Assembly (NCBI RefSeq): GCF_000711225.1
Contig: NZ_JOMG01000004.1
Span: forward strand, 434,001-498,000
DNA length: 64,000 nt
DNA from: Pelobacter seleniigenes DSM 18267
Lineage (GTDB): Bacteria > Desulfobacterota > Desulfuromonadia > Desulfuromonadales > Geopsychrobacteraceae
Direction: 5' to 3'
A program made the translations under genes and the position numbers. The notes below the pieces were generated by a model. It saw only the letters and a program-made list of their open reading frames with translations. It searched no databases and had not been told where the DNA came from. Positions 9,312 to 18,067 of this stretch are shown one piece after another (position 1 is the stretch's first letter; each line of letters begins with the position of its first letter).

Positions 9312-9350
9312 AATGACAAATGCATATCCGTAAAGTCTCTCAGATAATAT

Positions 9351-10160
9351 CTATGGGCGCCAATGTTTTTCCACCCATGAACAGCGCTGTAAATAGCGGT
9401 GTAAATGTTTGCTGCGTTGCTTCCTGGTCGGTTGCGAAAGCGCCCATTTGAAATGATCCAACGGTTGACGATGCTCTTCGCGTTCGCTCCAGCGGCCGGC
9501 AATGGCATCCGGTGGTTTAGGGCTGCCCGGGAAGGTGACTATTTTACAGCCCTTTGGTTTCCGAGGGGGGCGAAAATAGCGCACCGGCCAGGGGCCCATG
9601 CAATGGCGGCGAAAGTGTTTGGTCCAACCGGCTGGCCAAAATTTGACACCACCTTTAAGATGATGGGTGACATAATTCTGCTCAAATTGATATTTAACAC
9701 AAAGTTCGGGGTTTTTTTGCAGGTCTTCCAGCATGTACGAGTGTGCCCCGATAGGAAAGCGGAACACTGAGGTTTGTGCTCCGCGCTGCCAGGGCTTGAT
9801 CCAGTTTCTGGCGGTAATGACATCCTGAGGATTTCCGTATTCAAAATAACCATCAATGGAATCGACGATAACCGAGTCCAGGTCCAGAAACAGGGCTGTT
9901 CCGGTCAAGCCGAACAGGTCCTGGTTCCAAAGGGCCTGCTTCGGCCATTTTCCTGGAGCTCCAGGCGGAACTTCGAAACCCAATTGTGGCAAAGGAAGGC
10001 ACTCAACAGTCGATCTGATTCCGCTGGAATCATCCGTCATGCAGAACAGTTTAAACGCACCGCTGGTATTGCGCTCAACCATTCCGTATAGACAATTGAC
10101 ATACTCAGGGCCATACATTTTGCCCCATTTTATGCATAAGATTTGTTTACAGCTGCCCAT
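9351..10160 (-). CDS. GT-A type glycosyltransferase, third KWG/YVN paralog
   Basis: The frame is open back to base 10310, but the first 50 residues of that extension are unlike the paralogs. Starting at the ATG at 10160 gives a 269-residue protein whose beginning (CKQILCIKWGKMYGPEYVN) lines up with the starts of the paralogs at 1076 and 1967. It has FLDLDSVIVDSI as the DxD motif and ends with VTFPGSPKPPDA, the same late motif as the gene at 1076. No signal peptide is seen. It would be transcribed before the ELM1-family gene. Donor and acceptor are unknown. A weak purine-rich sequence precedes the chosen start. Confidence 0.8.
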   Translation of the reverse strand: MGSCKQILCIKWGKMYGPEYVNCLYGMVERNTSGAFKLFCMTDDSSGIRSTVECLPLPQLGFEVPPGAPGKWPKQALWNQDLFGLTGTALFLDLDSVIVDSIDGYFEYGNPQDVITARNWIKPWQRGAQTSVFRFPIGAHSYMLEDLQKNPELCVKYQFEQNYVTHHLKGGVKFWPAGWTKHFRRHCMGPWPVRYFRPPRKPKGCKIVTFPGSPKPPDAIAGRWSEREEHRQPLDHFKWALSQPTRKQRSKHLHRYLQRCSWVEKHWRP

Positions 10161-10642
10161 TGAGGTCTCGTTTTCGGGATTGACTAACCCGGCCAAGATT
10201 AAAATGTCTCGTCTTTTTCTAATTGATAAATTTTGCTCTGGGTTACTCCAAAATGCTGTGTATCTTAATCGTTCGTCTGCGCCCTGTCCAGAAGAAGAGC
10301 ACTTTACCACAGGCTTTGCATGCGAATTGGATAATTTGCTAGGCTCCCTTGGAAAAAAAATGCTAAGTTACCGGCACAAATGAAGATTGGACTTTCCTAG
10401 GCAATCAAATGGTTCCGACAGCTGTCCCGCTAGCGATATTCTGCATTATTATTTCATGTTTTAAGCAATTTCTTATGCGATTTGTACAGTTGATGATCTG
10501 TTATTCTGATTGCCGTCTGTTTGGTGAACATGGTTTTTCGCGTAATCCATGCTGACCGGTTTCTTTTGTCTTTTGTCCGTTGCTCCGAACTGACCCAAAA
10601 TGGCTGTCGGAGTTGATTGGGCTGAATTGGTTCGGAATATAA
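10161..10642. other. Divergent intergenic region, about 480 bases
   Basis: This gap lies between the minus-strand transferase (start 10160) and the plus-strand acyltransferase (start 10643). Part of it is open on the minus strand as an in-frame extension of the transferase (to 10310), but the residues are not conserved with its paralogs. It must hold the promoters for both directions, yet I could not pick a convincing -35/-10 pair. No RNA gene, terminator or repeat was recognised. Confidence 0.5.
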
Positions 10643-11539
10643 ATGTCAGTATCTTTTAAATATTATTCTGAATATTTAGGACTGCGGATAGTCGCCGGAG
10701 TGGTTCGTTTTTTGCCGCGTTCTGCAGCGCTTGTTTTGGGGCGGTTGCTGGGACAGTTGGCGATGAAATTGCTGGCCGGCAGATATCGTCTGGCCTATGA
10801 CAATATGAGCAAGGCCATGCCTGAGTTGACGGATCGGGAAATCAGACGAAATCTGCGCCAATGTTTTGTGCATTTTGGTATGAGCGGGATCGATCTGCTT
10901 CGCCTTGATCTGTTCAGCCCTGACGAGCTGGATCAATTCTTTAAGATTGAAGGGTTTGATCATCTCCGCCAGGCACTGGAGCTTGGTCGCGGGGTGATCC
11001 TGTTGACTGGCCATCTGGGTTTTTGGGAGGCGGGGGCATTTGTCCTGCCGGCCAGCGGAGTTGAGTGTGACATGGTCGGGCGACCGATGAAAAATCCTCT
11101 GACTGATGCTTATCTAACCGGGATTCGGACTCATTTTGGAGCGCGGTTATTGAATAGCCGGAAGGGCGGTCGAAGGATTTTTAAATCATTAGGAGCCGGG
11201 CATGCGGTTGCGGTGTTGCTTGACCAGCACATTTCACCTCCCGGATCAACGGAGACTGTTTTCTTTGGCCGTAAGGCCATGACATCGACGGTCATGACCC
11301 ATATGGCGATGAAACATCAGATCCCGGTGGTGCCGATGTTCTGTTTGCGTAGCCCGGATCATCGTTATAAGGCATGGACGGAGCCGATGCTGCTTCTGCA
11401 AGGTGAAGGGGAGGCTGCCGTTGCTCAAAATACCCAGCTACTGACCGAGATTGTTGAGGCGGCTATCCGGAGGGATGTGACCCAGTGGTTCTGGATGCAT
11501 AAACGCTGGCGGGTTAAAAAGGTCAGGAAGAGAAAATAA
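10643..11539 (+). CDS. Lysophospholipid/lipid A acyltransferase (LpxL/HtrB family)
   Basis: This 298-residue protein belongs to the HtrB/LpxL acyltransferase family, which adds a secondary acyl chain to the lipid A precursor at the inner membrane. TGHLGFWEAGAF contains the H-x4-E catalytic motif, followed by VGRPMKNPLTD, the LLDQH substrate motif and, near the C-terminus, WFWMHKRWR, which is characteristic of the family. The N-terminus has a hydrophobic anchor-like stretch (LGLRIVAGVVRFLP). The length fits. Position beside LPS transferases agrees with a role in lipid A assembly. An acyl-ACP donor is assumed from the family; chain specificity is not readable. Confidence 0.9.
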   Translation: MSVSFKYYSEYLGLRIVAGVVRFLPRSAALVLGRLLGQLAMKLLAGRYRLAYDNMSKAMPELTDREIRRNLRQCFVHFGMSGIDLLRLDLFSPDELDQFFKIEGFDHLRQALELGRGVILLTGHLGFWEAGAFVLPASGVECDMVGRPMKNPLTDAYLTGIRTHFGARLLNSRKGGRRIFKSLGAGHAVAVLLDQHISPPGSTETVFFGRKAMTSTVMTHMAMKHQIPVVPMFCLRSPDHRYKAWTEPMLLLQGEGEAAVAQNTQLLTEIVEAAIRRDVTQWFWMHKRWRVKKVRKRK

Positions 11540-11684
11540 GATTGCAAAGCCGTACCGTCATGGAAAAAAGACTTTAATTCTTTTGATTGGATATGTTAGG
11601 ATTTGTTATTGTTTATTGTCTGCTGTAGAGGGGGCCTGTCTCAAGAACTTTTCTCTGTACAAATCTACAAAGTGGAGGGGATCC

Positions 11685-11960
11685 ATGCACATTTTCAGAA
11701 GAATGTTTGTCGGACTGCTGTTTGTTTTGCTGCTGAGCTTTGCCAGTCAGCCATCTTTTGCTCTTGAAAAAATCAATATCAACACCGCAACCATTGAGCA
11801 ACTTGTAACCCTGAAAGGGGTTGGAGAAAAAACAGCACAGAGTATCATCGATTATCGTACGTCCAAGCCTTTCGCTTCGGTCGATGAACTGACCAATGTT
11901 AAAGGAATCGGGCCAAAAACTTTGGCAAAATTTCGTGATCAGTTGACGATTAGCGATTAG
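11685..11960 (+). CDS. ComEA-like secreted helix-hairpin-helix protein
   Basis: The ATG at 11685 has a good ribosome site (GGAGGGG about 5 bases upstream) and is preferred over an upstream in-frame start at 11583. The 91-residue product opens with a signal peptide (MHIFRRMFVGLLFVLLLSF.., cleavage expected after SFA). It is followed by a ComEA-type double helix-hairpin-helix: ININTATIEQLVTLKGVGEKTAQSII and ELTNVKGIGPKTLAKF. Secreted ComEA proteins bind DNA non-specifically and support DNA uptake in competent bacteria, but short versions are common in Gram-negatives without proven competence. A strong terminator lies just downstream, so it is likely monocistronic. Confidence 0.88.
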   Translation: MHIFRRMFVGLLFVLLLSFASQPSFALEKININTATIEQLVTLKGVGEKTAQSIIDYRTSKPFASVDELTNVKGIGPKTLAKFRDQLTISD

Positions 11961-12007
11961 CATAATTAATTGTTGGCCTATGGGCCGCCTTTACAGATAT
12001 ATTGATA

Positions 12008-12040
12008 GGGAGAGGGAAGCCTCTCCCGTTTTTTTTGTTT
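12008..12040 (+). terminator. Rho-independent terminator after comEA-like gene
   Basis: An 8-base stem GGGAGAGG/CCTCTCCC with a GAAG loop (12008-12027) is followed by G and then a run of T residues. It sits 48 bases after the comEA-like stop codon and ahead of the epimerase gene. Confidence 0.9.
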
Positions 12041-12070
12041 TTTCAGGGCAAGCGAAAAAAGGAATCCTCT

Positions 12071-13078
12071 ATGAAAGTACTTGTTACCGGAGCTGCCGGA
12101 TTTATCGGTTTTCATCTCTCCCAGAAACTGCTTGGTCGCGGCGATCAGGTGATCGGCCTGGATAACCTGAATGACTATTATGATGTCACTTTGAAGCATG
12201 CTCGCTTGCAGCAGCTTGATGCAGATGTCAATTTTCGCTTTGTGCACATGGATCTTGCCGATCGTGATGCTATGGCCGATTTGTTTGTGCAGGAGAAGTT
12301 TGATCGTGTGGTGAATCTGGCAGCCCAGGCCGGAGTCCGTTATTCTCTGATTAACCCTTATGCCTACATTGATAGTAATATCCAAGGGTTTATGAATATT
12401 TTGGAGGGTTGCCGGCATAATGGTGTTGAGCATCTTGTGTATGCTTCATCTTCCTCGGTCTATGGTGCCAATACCGCAATGCCTTTCTCTGTCCATGATA
12501 ACGTTGATCATCCGGTGTCCTTGTATGCGGCCAGCAAAAAATCGAATGAGCTGATGGCGCACACCTACAGTCATCTTTATGGACTACCAACGACCGGCTT
12601 GCGTTTCTTTACGGTGTATGGTCCCTGGGGGCGCCCGGATATGGCATTGTTTCTTTTTACCAAGGCGATTCTGGCGGATCAGCCTATCGATGTGTTTAAT
12701 TTCGGTAAAATGAGACGTGACTTTACCTATATCGATGATATTGTCGAGGGGGTGGTCAGAACTCTTGATCGGGTGGCAACGGCCAACCCCGTCTGGGCTG
12801 GCGATCATCCTGATCCTGGCACCAGTGCGGCACCCTATCGGTTGTATAATATCGGCAACAACAATCCCGTTGAGCTGATGGATTTGATTCACGCGCTGGA
12901 ATCCGAACTCGGCAAAGAGGCTCGTAAGAACATGCTGCCAATTCAGCCGGGGGATGTTCCCGCAACCTATGCTGATGTCGATGCGTTGATAGCGGATGTC
13001 GGCTTTAAGCCAAGCACATCCATAGAAGAGGGCATTGCCCGTTTTGTGCATTGGTACCGCGATTATTACGCGGTGTAA
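12071..13078 (+). CDS. NAD-dependent epimerase, probable UDP-glucuronate 4-epimerase
   Basis: The ATG at 12071 gives a 335-residue extended short-chain dehydrogenase/reductase. [11 protein letters not shown] is the NAD-binding GxxGxxG loop. YASSSSVYG with [11 protein letters not shown] supplies the catalytic Ser and Tyr-x3-Lys. [13 protein letters not shown] after the third strand, and [16 protein letters not shown], are the features that set UDP-glucuronate 4-epimerases (CapI/GAE type) apart from UDP-galactose epimerases. The likely reaction is UDP-glucuronate to UDP-galacturonate, supplying a donor for the surface glycan made by the nearby transferases. An in-frame upstream start at 12002 would overlap the terminator of the preceding gene and is rejected. 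Confidence 0.88.
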   Translation: MKVLVTGAAGFIGFHLSQKLLGRGDQVIGLDNLNDYYDVTLKHARLQQLDADVNFRFVHMDLADRDAMADLFVQEKFDRVVNLAAQAGVRYSLINPYAYIDSNIQGFMNILEGCRHNGVEHLVYASSSSVYGANTAMPFSVHDNVDHPVSLYAASKKSNELMAHTYSHLYGLPTTGLRFFTVYGPWGRPDMALFLFTKAILADQPIDVFNFGKMRRDFTYIDDIVEGVVRTLDRVATANPVWAGDHPDPGTSAAPYRLYNIGNNNPVELMDLIHALESELGKEARKNMLPIQPGDVPATYADVDALIADVGFKPSTSIEEGIARFVHWYRDYYAV

Positions 13079-13294
13079 CAATTGCCACCCCGGTCCGGTT
13101 TTCTTGTGCACCGATAAAGGTAAGGCTCCGGCTTTTCTGAGTTGACAGGAGCAAATGTTTTTCTTGTTTGTCTTTTGTAAAATCGCTAAGATGCAAAACT
13201 TTGTTGAAAATGCTTGGTGGAGAGCTGATTTGCACACAGATTTTTGATTATGCTGCAAATAGTGTCCGGACTGGGCCATAAATAAAGGTTGATT

Positions 13295-14170
13295 ATGATA
13301 AAGAGTATGACCGGCTATGGCCGTGGTCAGGCCGAAGCGGAAGGATTGTCGTTTGCCGTTGAAATTAAGGCTGTAAACCATCGTTATGGTGATATTACGG
13401 TCAAGGCCCCTCGATTGCTGGCTCCCTATGAAAGCGAGATAAAAAAAAGGGTTGCCGCGGTTTTAAAGCGAGGGAAAGTTGACGTCTATATCAACCAGGA
13501 GAACAGCTCCCGGGTAACAATGACGCCGGTGATTGATGAACAGTTGGCGGCAGCCTATCTGGCCGCCTACAAGCATTTGAAATCGGTGACGGGCCTGGCC
13601 GGGGAGATCGGACTTGAATTTTTGGCTGCACAGAAAGATGTCCTGACCTTGAAAGAAACCGAATTGGTTGCTGACGACTTGCTGGATTGTCTCTATCAAT
13701 CTTTGGATCTGGCATTGGCGGCCATGCTTGAAACGCGGCGCTGCGAAGGTGCTGCCACGGCGCAGGATATTTCCCAGCGGCTTGAGGTGCTGGCAACCAT
13801 TCTCGGGAAAATTGAAGAATGTGCCCCTCTGGTCCCCATTGAGTGGCAGCAGAAGCTCAAGGAGCGCCTGACCCGTTTGCAGGATAACGGCGGGGATCCG
13901 CAGCGCATAGCCCAGGAAATTGCGATTTTTGCAGATCGTTGCGATATCAGCGAAGAAATCAGCCGCTTCAATAGTCATTTGGCACAGTTTCACGCTCTGA
14001 TGGCGGAACAGGAGCCGGTCGGTCGGCAAATGGATTTTTTGGTTCAGGAGTTGAATCGCGAAGCAAACACCATGGGATCCAAGTCCAACGATGCCAACCT
14101 GACCAAGCATGTTGTTGCCTTAAAGTCTGAGCTTGAAAAAATCCGTGAACAGGTGCAGAACATTGAATAA
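13295..14170 (+). CDS. yicC: YicC family endoribonuclease
   Basis: The product (291 residues from the ATG at 13295) starts with MIKSMTGYGRG, the invariant YicC beginning, and includes VEIKAVNHRYGDI and the C-terminal DUF1732 block with MDFLVQELNREANTMGSKSND. YicC proteins are cytoplasmic endoribonucleases; the E. coli member acts on RyhB sRNA. An upstream TTG (13289) would add only two residues. The end overlaps the start of gmk by a few bases, as in many proteobacteria, so the two are translationally coupled. It opens the yicC-gmk-rpoZ-rsh-ridA run. Confidence 0.93.
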   Translation: MIKSMTGYGRGQAEAEGLSFAVEIKAVNHRYGDITVKAPRLLAPYESEIKKRVAAVLKRGKVDVYINQENSSRVTMTPVIDEQLAAAYLAAYKHLKSVTGLAGEIGLEFLAAQKDVLTLKETELVADDLLDCLYQSLDLALAAMLETRRCEGAATAQDISQRLEVLATILGKIEECAPLVPIEWQQKLKERLTRLQDNGGDPQRIAQEIAIFADRCDISEEISRFNSHLAQFHALMAEQEPVGRQMDFLVQELNREANTMGSKSNDANLTKHVVALKSELEKIREQVQNIE

Positions 14171-14786
14171 GCAGGCGGATCCCAGCAGGAAAGGAATTCT
14201 TTTTGTGGTTTCAGCCCCTTCCGGCGCTGGGAAAACCTCGTTGTGTCGGGAATTGATTGACAGCGTTACTGATCTGGAGCAATCTATATCGTTTGCGACA
14301 CGCCCCAGGCGGGACGGGGAACGGGACGGGGTCGATTATCATTTTGTTCCTTCCGACACCTTCAGGCAGATGATTGAGAGACATCAGCTTGCCGAGTGGG
14401 CCGAGGTGCACGGAAACCTTTATGGAACTTCCCTCGCGACTATTGAGGATGCTTCGCTGAAGGGGATCGACCTGCTGCTTGATATCGATTGTCAGGGCGC
14501 GGCGCAATTGCGGAAAAGTTATCGGCGCGGAGTGTTTATTTTTATTCTGCCACCGGATTATGATGAGTTGGAAAGACGGCTGCGTGAGCGCGGTACCGAC
14601 AGTGAAGAGGTCATTCTGCGGCGGCTGAGAAATGCTCAGCAGGAGATTGCCCAGGCCGAGCAATATGACTACCTGGTTGTGAATGATGATTTTTCTGCCG
14701 CCAAAGCCAAGCTGATTTCGATTATTCATGCAGAAAGAAGCCGGGCGAATCGTTGCCGGTATTTATTACAAAAATTTACCTCATAA
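14163..14786 (+). CDS. gmk: Guanylate kinase
   Basis: This is guanylate kinase (GMP to GDP). VVSAPSGAGKTSLC is the P-loop, and FATRPRRDGERDGVDYHFV is the GMP-binding segment with the expected arginines and tyrosine. ILPPDYDELERRLRERGTD is in the lid region. No ATG is available; the frame is open back to a TTG at 14133. The TTG at 14163, with AGGTG about 9 bases upstream, gives 207 residues, the usual length, and overlaps the yicC stop. GTG at 14145 is another choice. Linkage to rpoZ and the (p)ppGpp enzyme joins GTP supply with the stringent response. Confidence 0.93.
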   Translation: MNKQADPSRKGILFVVSAPSGAGKTSLCRELIDSVTDLEQSISFATRPRRDGERDGVDYHFVPSDTFRQMIERHQLAEWAEVHGNLYGTSLATIEDASLKGIDLLLDIDCQGAAQLRKSYRRGVFIFILPPDYDELERRLRERGTDSEEVILRRLRNAQQEIAQAEQYDYLVVNDDFSAAKAKLISIIHAERSRANRCRYLLQKFTS

Positions 14787-14798
14787 GGAGACAAAAAT

Positions 14799-15005
14799 AT
14801 GGCACGTGTTACAGTTGAAGATTGTTTGGATGTCATTCCCAATCGGTTTCTGCTTGCTATGGTTGCAGCAAAGCGGTCGAAGCAACTTTACAAAGGCGCT
14901 GAACCACTGATTGAAAACAAGTCCGGCAATAAGAAAGTCGTTGTTGCCTTACGTGAAATTGCTGCCAACGAAATCGACTTTGAAATACCGATGCGCAAGC
15001 GGTGA
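14799..15005 (+). CDS. rpoZ: RNA polymerase omega subunit
   Basis: This 68-residue protein is RNA polymerase omega: [19 protein letters not shown], then [16 protein letters not shown] and a C-terminal [11 protein letters not shown] segment. Omega stabilises the beta' subunit and contributes one of the ppGpp binding sites in proteobacteria. A clear ribosome site (AAGGAG) lies about 7 bases upstream. It sits 12 bases after gmk and just before the Rsh gene. Confidence 0.95.
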   Translation: MARVTVEDCLDVIPNRFLLAMVAAKRSKQLYKGAEPLIENKSGNKKVVVALREIAANEIDFEIPMRKR

Positions 15006-15026
15006 AGAAACAAGCCTGTTTTTTCC

Positions 15027-15050
15027 GGCCCTGAAACCGGATTCAGGGCC
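15027..15050 (+). other. Perfect 9-bp hairpin between rpoZ and rsh
   Basis: GGCCCTGAA (15027-15035) pairs exactly with TTCAGGGCC (15042-15050) around a 6-base loop. There is no T-run after it on either strand, so it is a weak terminator candidate at best. It could mark an mRNA processing or stabilising point between rpoZ and the Rsh gene. Confidence 0.45.
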
Positions 15051-15113
15051 CTGAGTTGAATATACTATTGTAGTCATTCAGAGCGTTGAGCCGGATACTT
15101 CCCGGTGATAGCT

Positions 15114-17270
15114 ATGATAACTATTGAAGACATTACCGAACAGCTGAGGACGTATTATCCTCAGGTGGATTCAGACCTCTTGGCCCGCGCCGGGGAATTC
15201 TGTGCGCGGGCTCATCAGGGGCAGAAAACACCTGATGGGCGTGCTTATCTTCAGCACCCTTTCGAAGTTGCATCCATTCTCGCTCGCTTGAAGGTCGATG
15301 TGACAACCATCGTTGTCGGGCTCCTTCATGACTCCCTTGGCACAGGTCAAATCAGCAAAGAAGAACTCTCTGCCGAATTCGGCGAAGAAGTTGTCTCCCT
15401 GATTGAAATCGGCAATAAAATCAGCAGCATTCCATATCGGCAAAGTAATCAGCAGCAGGTTGAGAGCTTCCGTAAGATGTTTATTGCCATGGCGCGGGAT
15501 CTGCGGGTGGTGCTGGTCTATCTGGCGGATCGGCTCAGTGATATGCGGACGATCCTGTTTCGGGATGAACAAGCACAACTCGATTATTCGCGGGAAACCC
15601 TGGAAATTTATGCCCCCTTGGCCAATCGGCTGGGGATAAGCTGGTTGAAAGGGGAATTGGAAGATCTTGCGTTGCGGGTCCTTGAGCCTGAGATCTATGC
15701 TGACCTCAAACGCAGGATTTCTGCCCACAAAAAAGAGCGTAGCGGCTATGTTACGGAGGTCAAGCAAAAGATCTGTGACCTGCTGGCTGAAAACGGTTTG
15801 GCTGGCGAGGTCTCCGGACGTTCCAAGCATTTTTATTCTGTCTATCGGAAAATGGAGCGCACCGGGGTTGATCTTGATCAAATCTACGACTTGATCGCCT
15901 TCCGCGTTCTGGTTTCGAGCGTACGGGAATGCTACGAGGTCCTCGGGCTGATCCATTCGGCCTGGAAACCGATTGCCGGTCGGTTTAAAGACTACATCGC
16001 CATGCCCAAGTCCAATATGTACCAATCCTTGCATACGACGGTCATTGGTCCGTTTGGCGAACGGATGGAAGTGCAGATCCGGACCCATGAAATGCACCGG
16101 ATTGCAGAAGAAGGGGTCGCTGCCCACTGGAAATACAAAGAAGGGGGTGTGGTTCCGGTCACCGGGCGGGATGATCATCGTTTTAACTGGCTGCGTCAGG
16201 TTTTGGAATGGCAGCGAGACGTCAGCTCCGGTTGGGACGGCAGTGGTCCGGCATCGATAAACCTGTTTCCTGAAGAGGTCTATGTGTTCACCCCGAACGG
16301 GGATGTCAAGGAGCTGCCGGCCGGGTCCTCGCCCATAGATTTTGCCTTTGCCGTACATACCGACGTGGGCAGGCGTTGTGTTGGCGCCCGCATCAACGGC
16401 AAACTGTGCCCGTTAAAAACAGAGTTGAAAAATGGCGATATCATAGAGGTTCTGACCTCCGCCAACCAGACTCCAAGCAAAGACTGGCTGTCCATTGCCA
16501 AAACCTCCAAGGCGCGCAATAAAATCCGCCAATGGATTAAGGAAGAACAACGCGAAAAAAGTATCGAAATGGGCAGGGACTTGCTCGAAAAGGAGCTGCG
16601 TAAGCATCAATATAGTTTGAAACGAGCCATGGCGCTGAAATCATTTGATGACACTGTGCGGGGGCTGGGTTTTAAGCTGTCTGTCGACCTGTTTGCGGCC
16701 GTTGGTTACGGCAAGCTCTCCGCCGGCCAGGTGTTGTCTCATGTTTTGCCGAAGGAAGAGCTGAAAAGTACTACAACCAAGCCCGGCCCGTTCGGGAAGG
16801 TGCTGGAAAAATTCAGCCGCCGGAAATCACAGAGCGCAATTCTGATCGGCGGTGTTGACAACGTGATGGTACGTTTTGCAAATTGCTGCAACCCGCTCCC
16901 CGGAGAACCGGTTGCCGGTTTTATCACCCGGGGCCGCGGTTTGACGGTTCACACCAAAGATTGTCCCCAGGTTCTGGCCAGTGATCCGGAAAGACGTATC
17001 GATGTCGAATGGGATATGCAGAAAAAAACTTCCCGGCCGGTTAAAATCAAGATTGTCTGTGCCGATCAAAAAGGCATGCTGGTAGGGATTTCCAGTGCCA
17101 TTAGCGAAGCTGACGCCAATATTGTGAATGCCACAGTACACACCCGTGGTGATCATAAAGGTATGAACCTGTTTGAGATTGATGTTGAGAACCTGGAGCA
17201 TTTGAACCGGGTCATTCGGGAGATCAAAAAAGTCAAGGGCGTGCAGCGGGTCGAACGGGTGCGCAACTGA
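15114..17270 (+). CDS. relA: RelA/SpoT (Rsh) family (p)ppGpp enzyme with altered HD site
   Basis: The ATG at 15114 gives a 718-residue Rsh protein with the full order: HD domain (about 25-150), synthetase (about 235-345), TGS (about 383-445), then helical region and ACT (about 640-718). The synthetase site looks intact: YDLIAFRVLV, FKDYIAMPKSNMYQSLHT and MEVQIRT. In the HD domain the metal ligands can be found (QHPFEVA, LLHD, LADR). However, the usual HDxxEDT reads HDSLGTG, and KLADRLHNMRT reads YLADRLSDMRT. Because the E-D pair is needed for hydrolysis in SpoT/Rel enzymes, hydrolase activity may be weak or lost. The GTG at 15105 is an alternative start. It sits in the gmk-rpoZ-ridA neighbourhood. 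Confidence 0.92.
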   Translation: MITIEDITEQLRTYYPQVDSDLLARAGEFCARAHQGQKTPDGRAYLQHPFEVASILARLKVDVTTIVVGLLHDSLGTGQISKEELSAEFGEEVVSLIEIGNKISSIPYRQSNQQQVESFRKMFIAMARDLRVVLVYLADRLSDMRTILFRDEQAQLDYSRETLEIYAPLANRLGISWLKGELEDLALRVLEPEIYADLKRRISAHKKERSGYVTEVKQKICDLLAENGLAGEVSGRSKHFYSVYRKMERTGVDLDQIYDLIAFRVLVSSVRECYEVLGLIHSAWKPIAGRFKDYIAMPKSNMYQSLHTTVIGPFGERMEVQIRTHEMHRIAEEGVAAHWKYKEGGVVPVTGRDDHRFNWLRQVLEWQRDVSSGWDGSGPASINLFPEEVYVFTPNGDVKELPAGSSPIDFAFAVHTDVGRRCVGARINGKLCPLKTELKNGDIIEVLTSANQTPSKDWLSIAKTSKARNKIRQWIKEEQREKSIEMGRDLLEKELRKHQYSLKRAMALKSFDDTVRGLGFKLSVDLFAAVGYGKLSAGQVLSHVLPKEELKSTTTKPGPFGKVLEKFSRRKSQSAILIGGVDNVMVRFANCCNPLPGEPVAGFITRGRGLTVHTKDCPQVLASDPERRIDVEWDMQKKTSRPVKIKIVCADQKGMLVGISSAISEADANIVNATVHTRGDHKGMNLFEIDVENLEHLNRVIREIKKVKGVQRVERVRN

Positions 17271-17340
17271 TGACTGATGGTTGATGGCGCAGCAAGTAGG
17301 TCGATGCTGCCCGCAAAAGAAGAGATACGAAGGAGTTCTT

Positions 17341-17730
17341 ATGAATTTGATGAAAGTGCAGACTGATGAAGCGCCGGCGGCCATCGGGCCTTATTCTCAG
17401 GCGATCAGGGTTGGCGAATTCCTGTTTTGTTCCGGTCAGATTCCCCTGGATCCGATCAGCGGCGAAATCGTCCCGGGCGGAATCAAGGAACAGACCACCC
17501 AAGTCATGAACAACCTGGAAGGGGTATTGGCTGCTGCCGGGACCGGATTTCAGGCTGTTGTGAAAACGACTATTTTTATGGTCGATCTGGCTGATTTTGC
17601 GTTGGTTAATGAAGTCTATGGACGCTTTTTCAACGATCCGGCTCCAGCCAGGGCAACAGTTCAGGTCGCCGCATTGCCGAAAGGGGCCTTGGTTGAGATC
17701 GAGTTGGTAGCCTATCTGGACGGCCACTGA
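17341..17730 (+). CDS. ridA: RidA family enamine/imine deaminase
   Basis: The 129-residue protein is a RidA (YjgF/YER057c/UK114) member: [12 protein letters not shown] at the N-terminus, [10 protein letters not shown], and the C-terminal [20 protein letters not shown] with the arginine that binds the substrate carboxylate. RidA hydrolyses reactive 2-aminoacrylate and related imines released by PLP enzymes. The ATG at 17341 has an AGGAG site five bases upstream; an in-frame ATG at 17281 lies before it and is not favoured. It follows the Rsh gene by 70 bases and is probably the last gene of that run. Confidence 0.95.
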   Translation: MNLMKVQTDEAPAAIGPYSQAIRVGEFLFCSGQIPLDPISGEIVPGGIKEQTTQVMNNLEGVLAAAGTGFQAVVKTTIFMVDLADFALVNEVYGRFFNDPAPARATVQVAALPKGALVEIELVAYLDGH

Positions 17731-17740
17731 ACGGGGTAGT

Positions 17741-17778
17741 AAAAAAATAAAGGGGCTGCTTGGAAAAGCAGTCCCTTT
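17741..17778 (-). terminator. Terminator of the minus-strand purM-purN-DUF523-rpmB group
   Basis: A 13-base stem (17749-17761 with 17766-17778, one G-U pair, GGAA loop) is followed on the minus strand by TTATTTTTTT. It therefore ends transcription downstream of rpmB. On the plus strand no T-run follows beyond the stem, though it may slow transcription leaving ridA. Confidence 0.88.
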
Positions 17779-17807
17779 ACCTGATAACTATCGATGGTCT
17801 GAAAATC

Positions 17808-17999
17808 TCAGACGATTTTTTGCACTTTCCCAGAACGAATACAACGGGTACAGGCCTTGATGGTCCGGATTGATCCATTGTGCTGGGCGCGAACTTTTTG
17901 GAGGTTCGGGCTCCAGACAGTCCGGGTTTTATTGTGGGCATGGCTGACATTATTTCCGGTAACGGGCTTTTTCCCGCAGATCTCACATTGTTTTGACAT
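17808..17999 (-). CDS. rpmB: 50S ribosomal protein L28
   Basis: The 63-residue protein is L28: [20 protein letters not shown], then [10 protein letters not shown] and [12 protein letters not shown]. Two CxxC pairs are kept, marking the zinc-binding form of L28. A good AGGAGG ribosome site lies upstream. It is the last gene of the minus-strand group, 68 bases after the DUF523 gene, with a strong terminator after it. Confidence 0.96.
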   Translation of the reverse strand: MSKQCEICGKKPVTGNNVSHAHNKTRTVWSPNLQKVRAQHNGSIRTIKACTRCIRSGKVQKIV

Positions 18000-18067
18000 C
18001 TCTTCAATCCTCCTGAAAGTTTCGAACGCGCATTACTAGCATATTTTTTTTTGTGATGCAAATTTTT

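Noticed and set aside
10161-10310. N-terminal extension of the minus-strand paralog transferase
   Set aside because: The 50 extra residues are not seen in the two paralogs, which start at the place of the ATG at 10160.
15171-16358. 395-residue minus-strand frame opposite the Rsh gene
   Set aside because: It lies fully antisense to a clear Rsh gene, has no family pattern, and its content follows from reading GC-rich codons of the real gene backwards.
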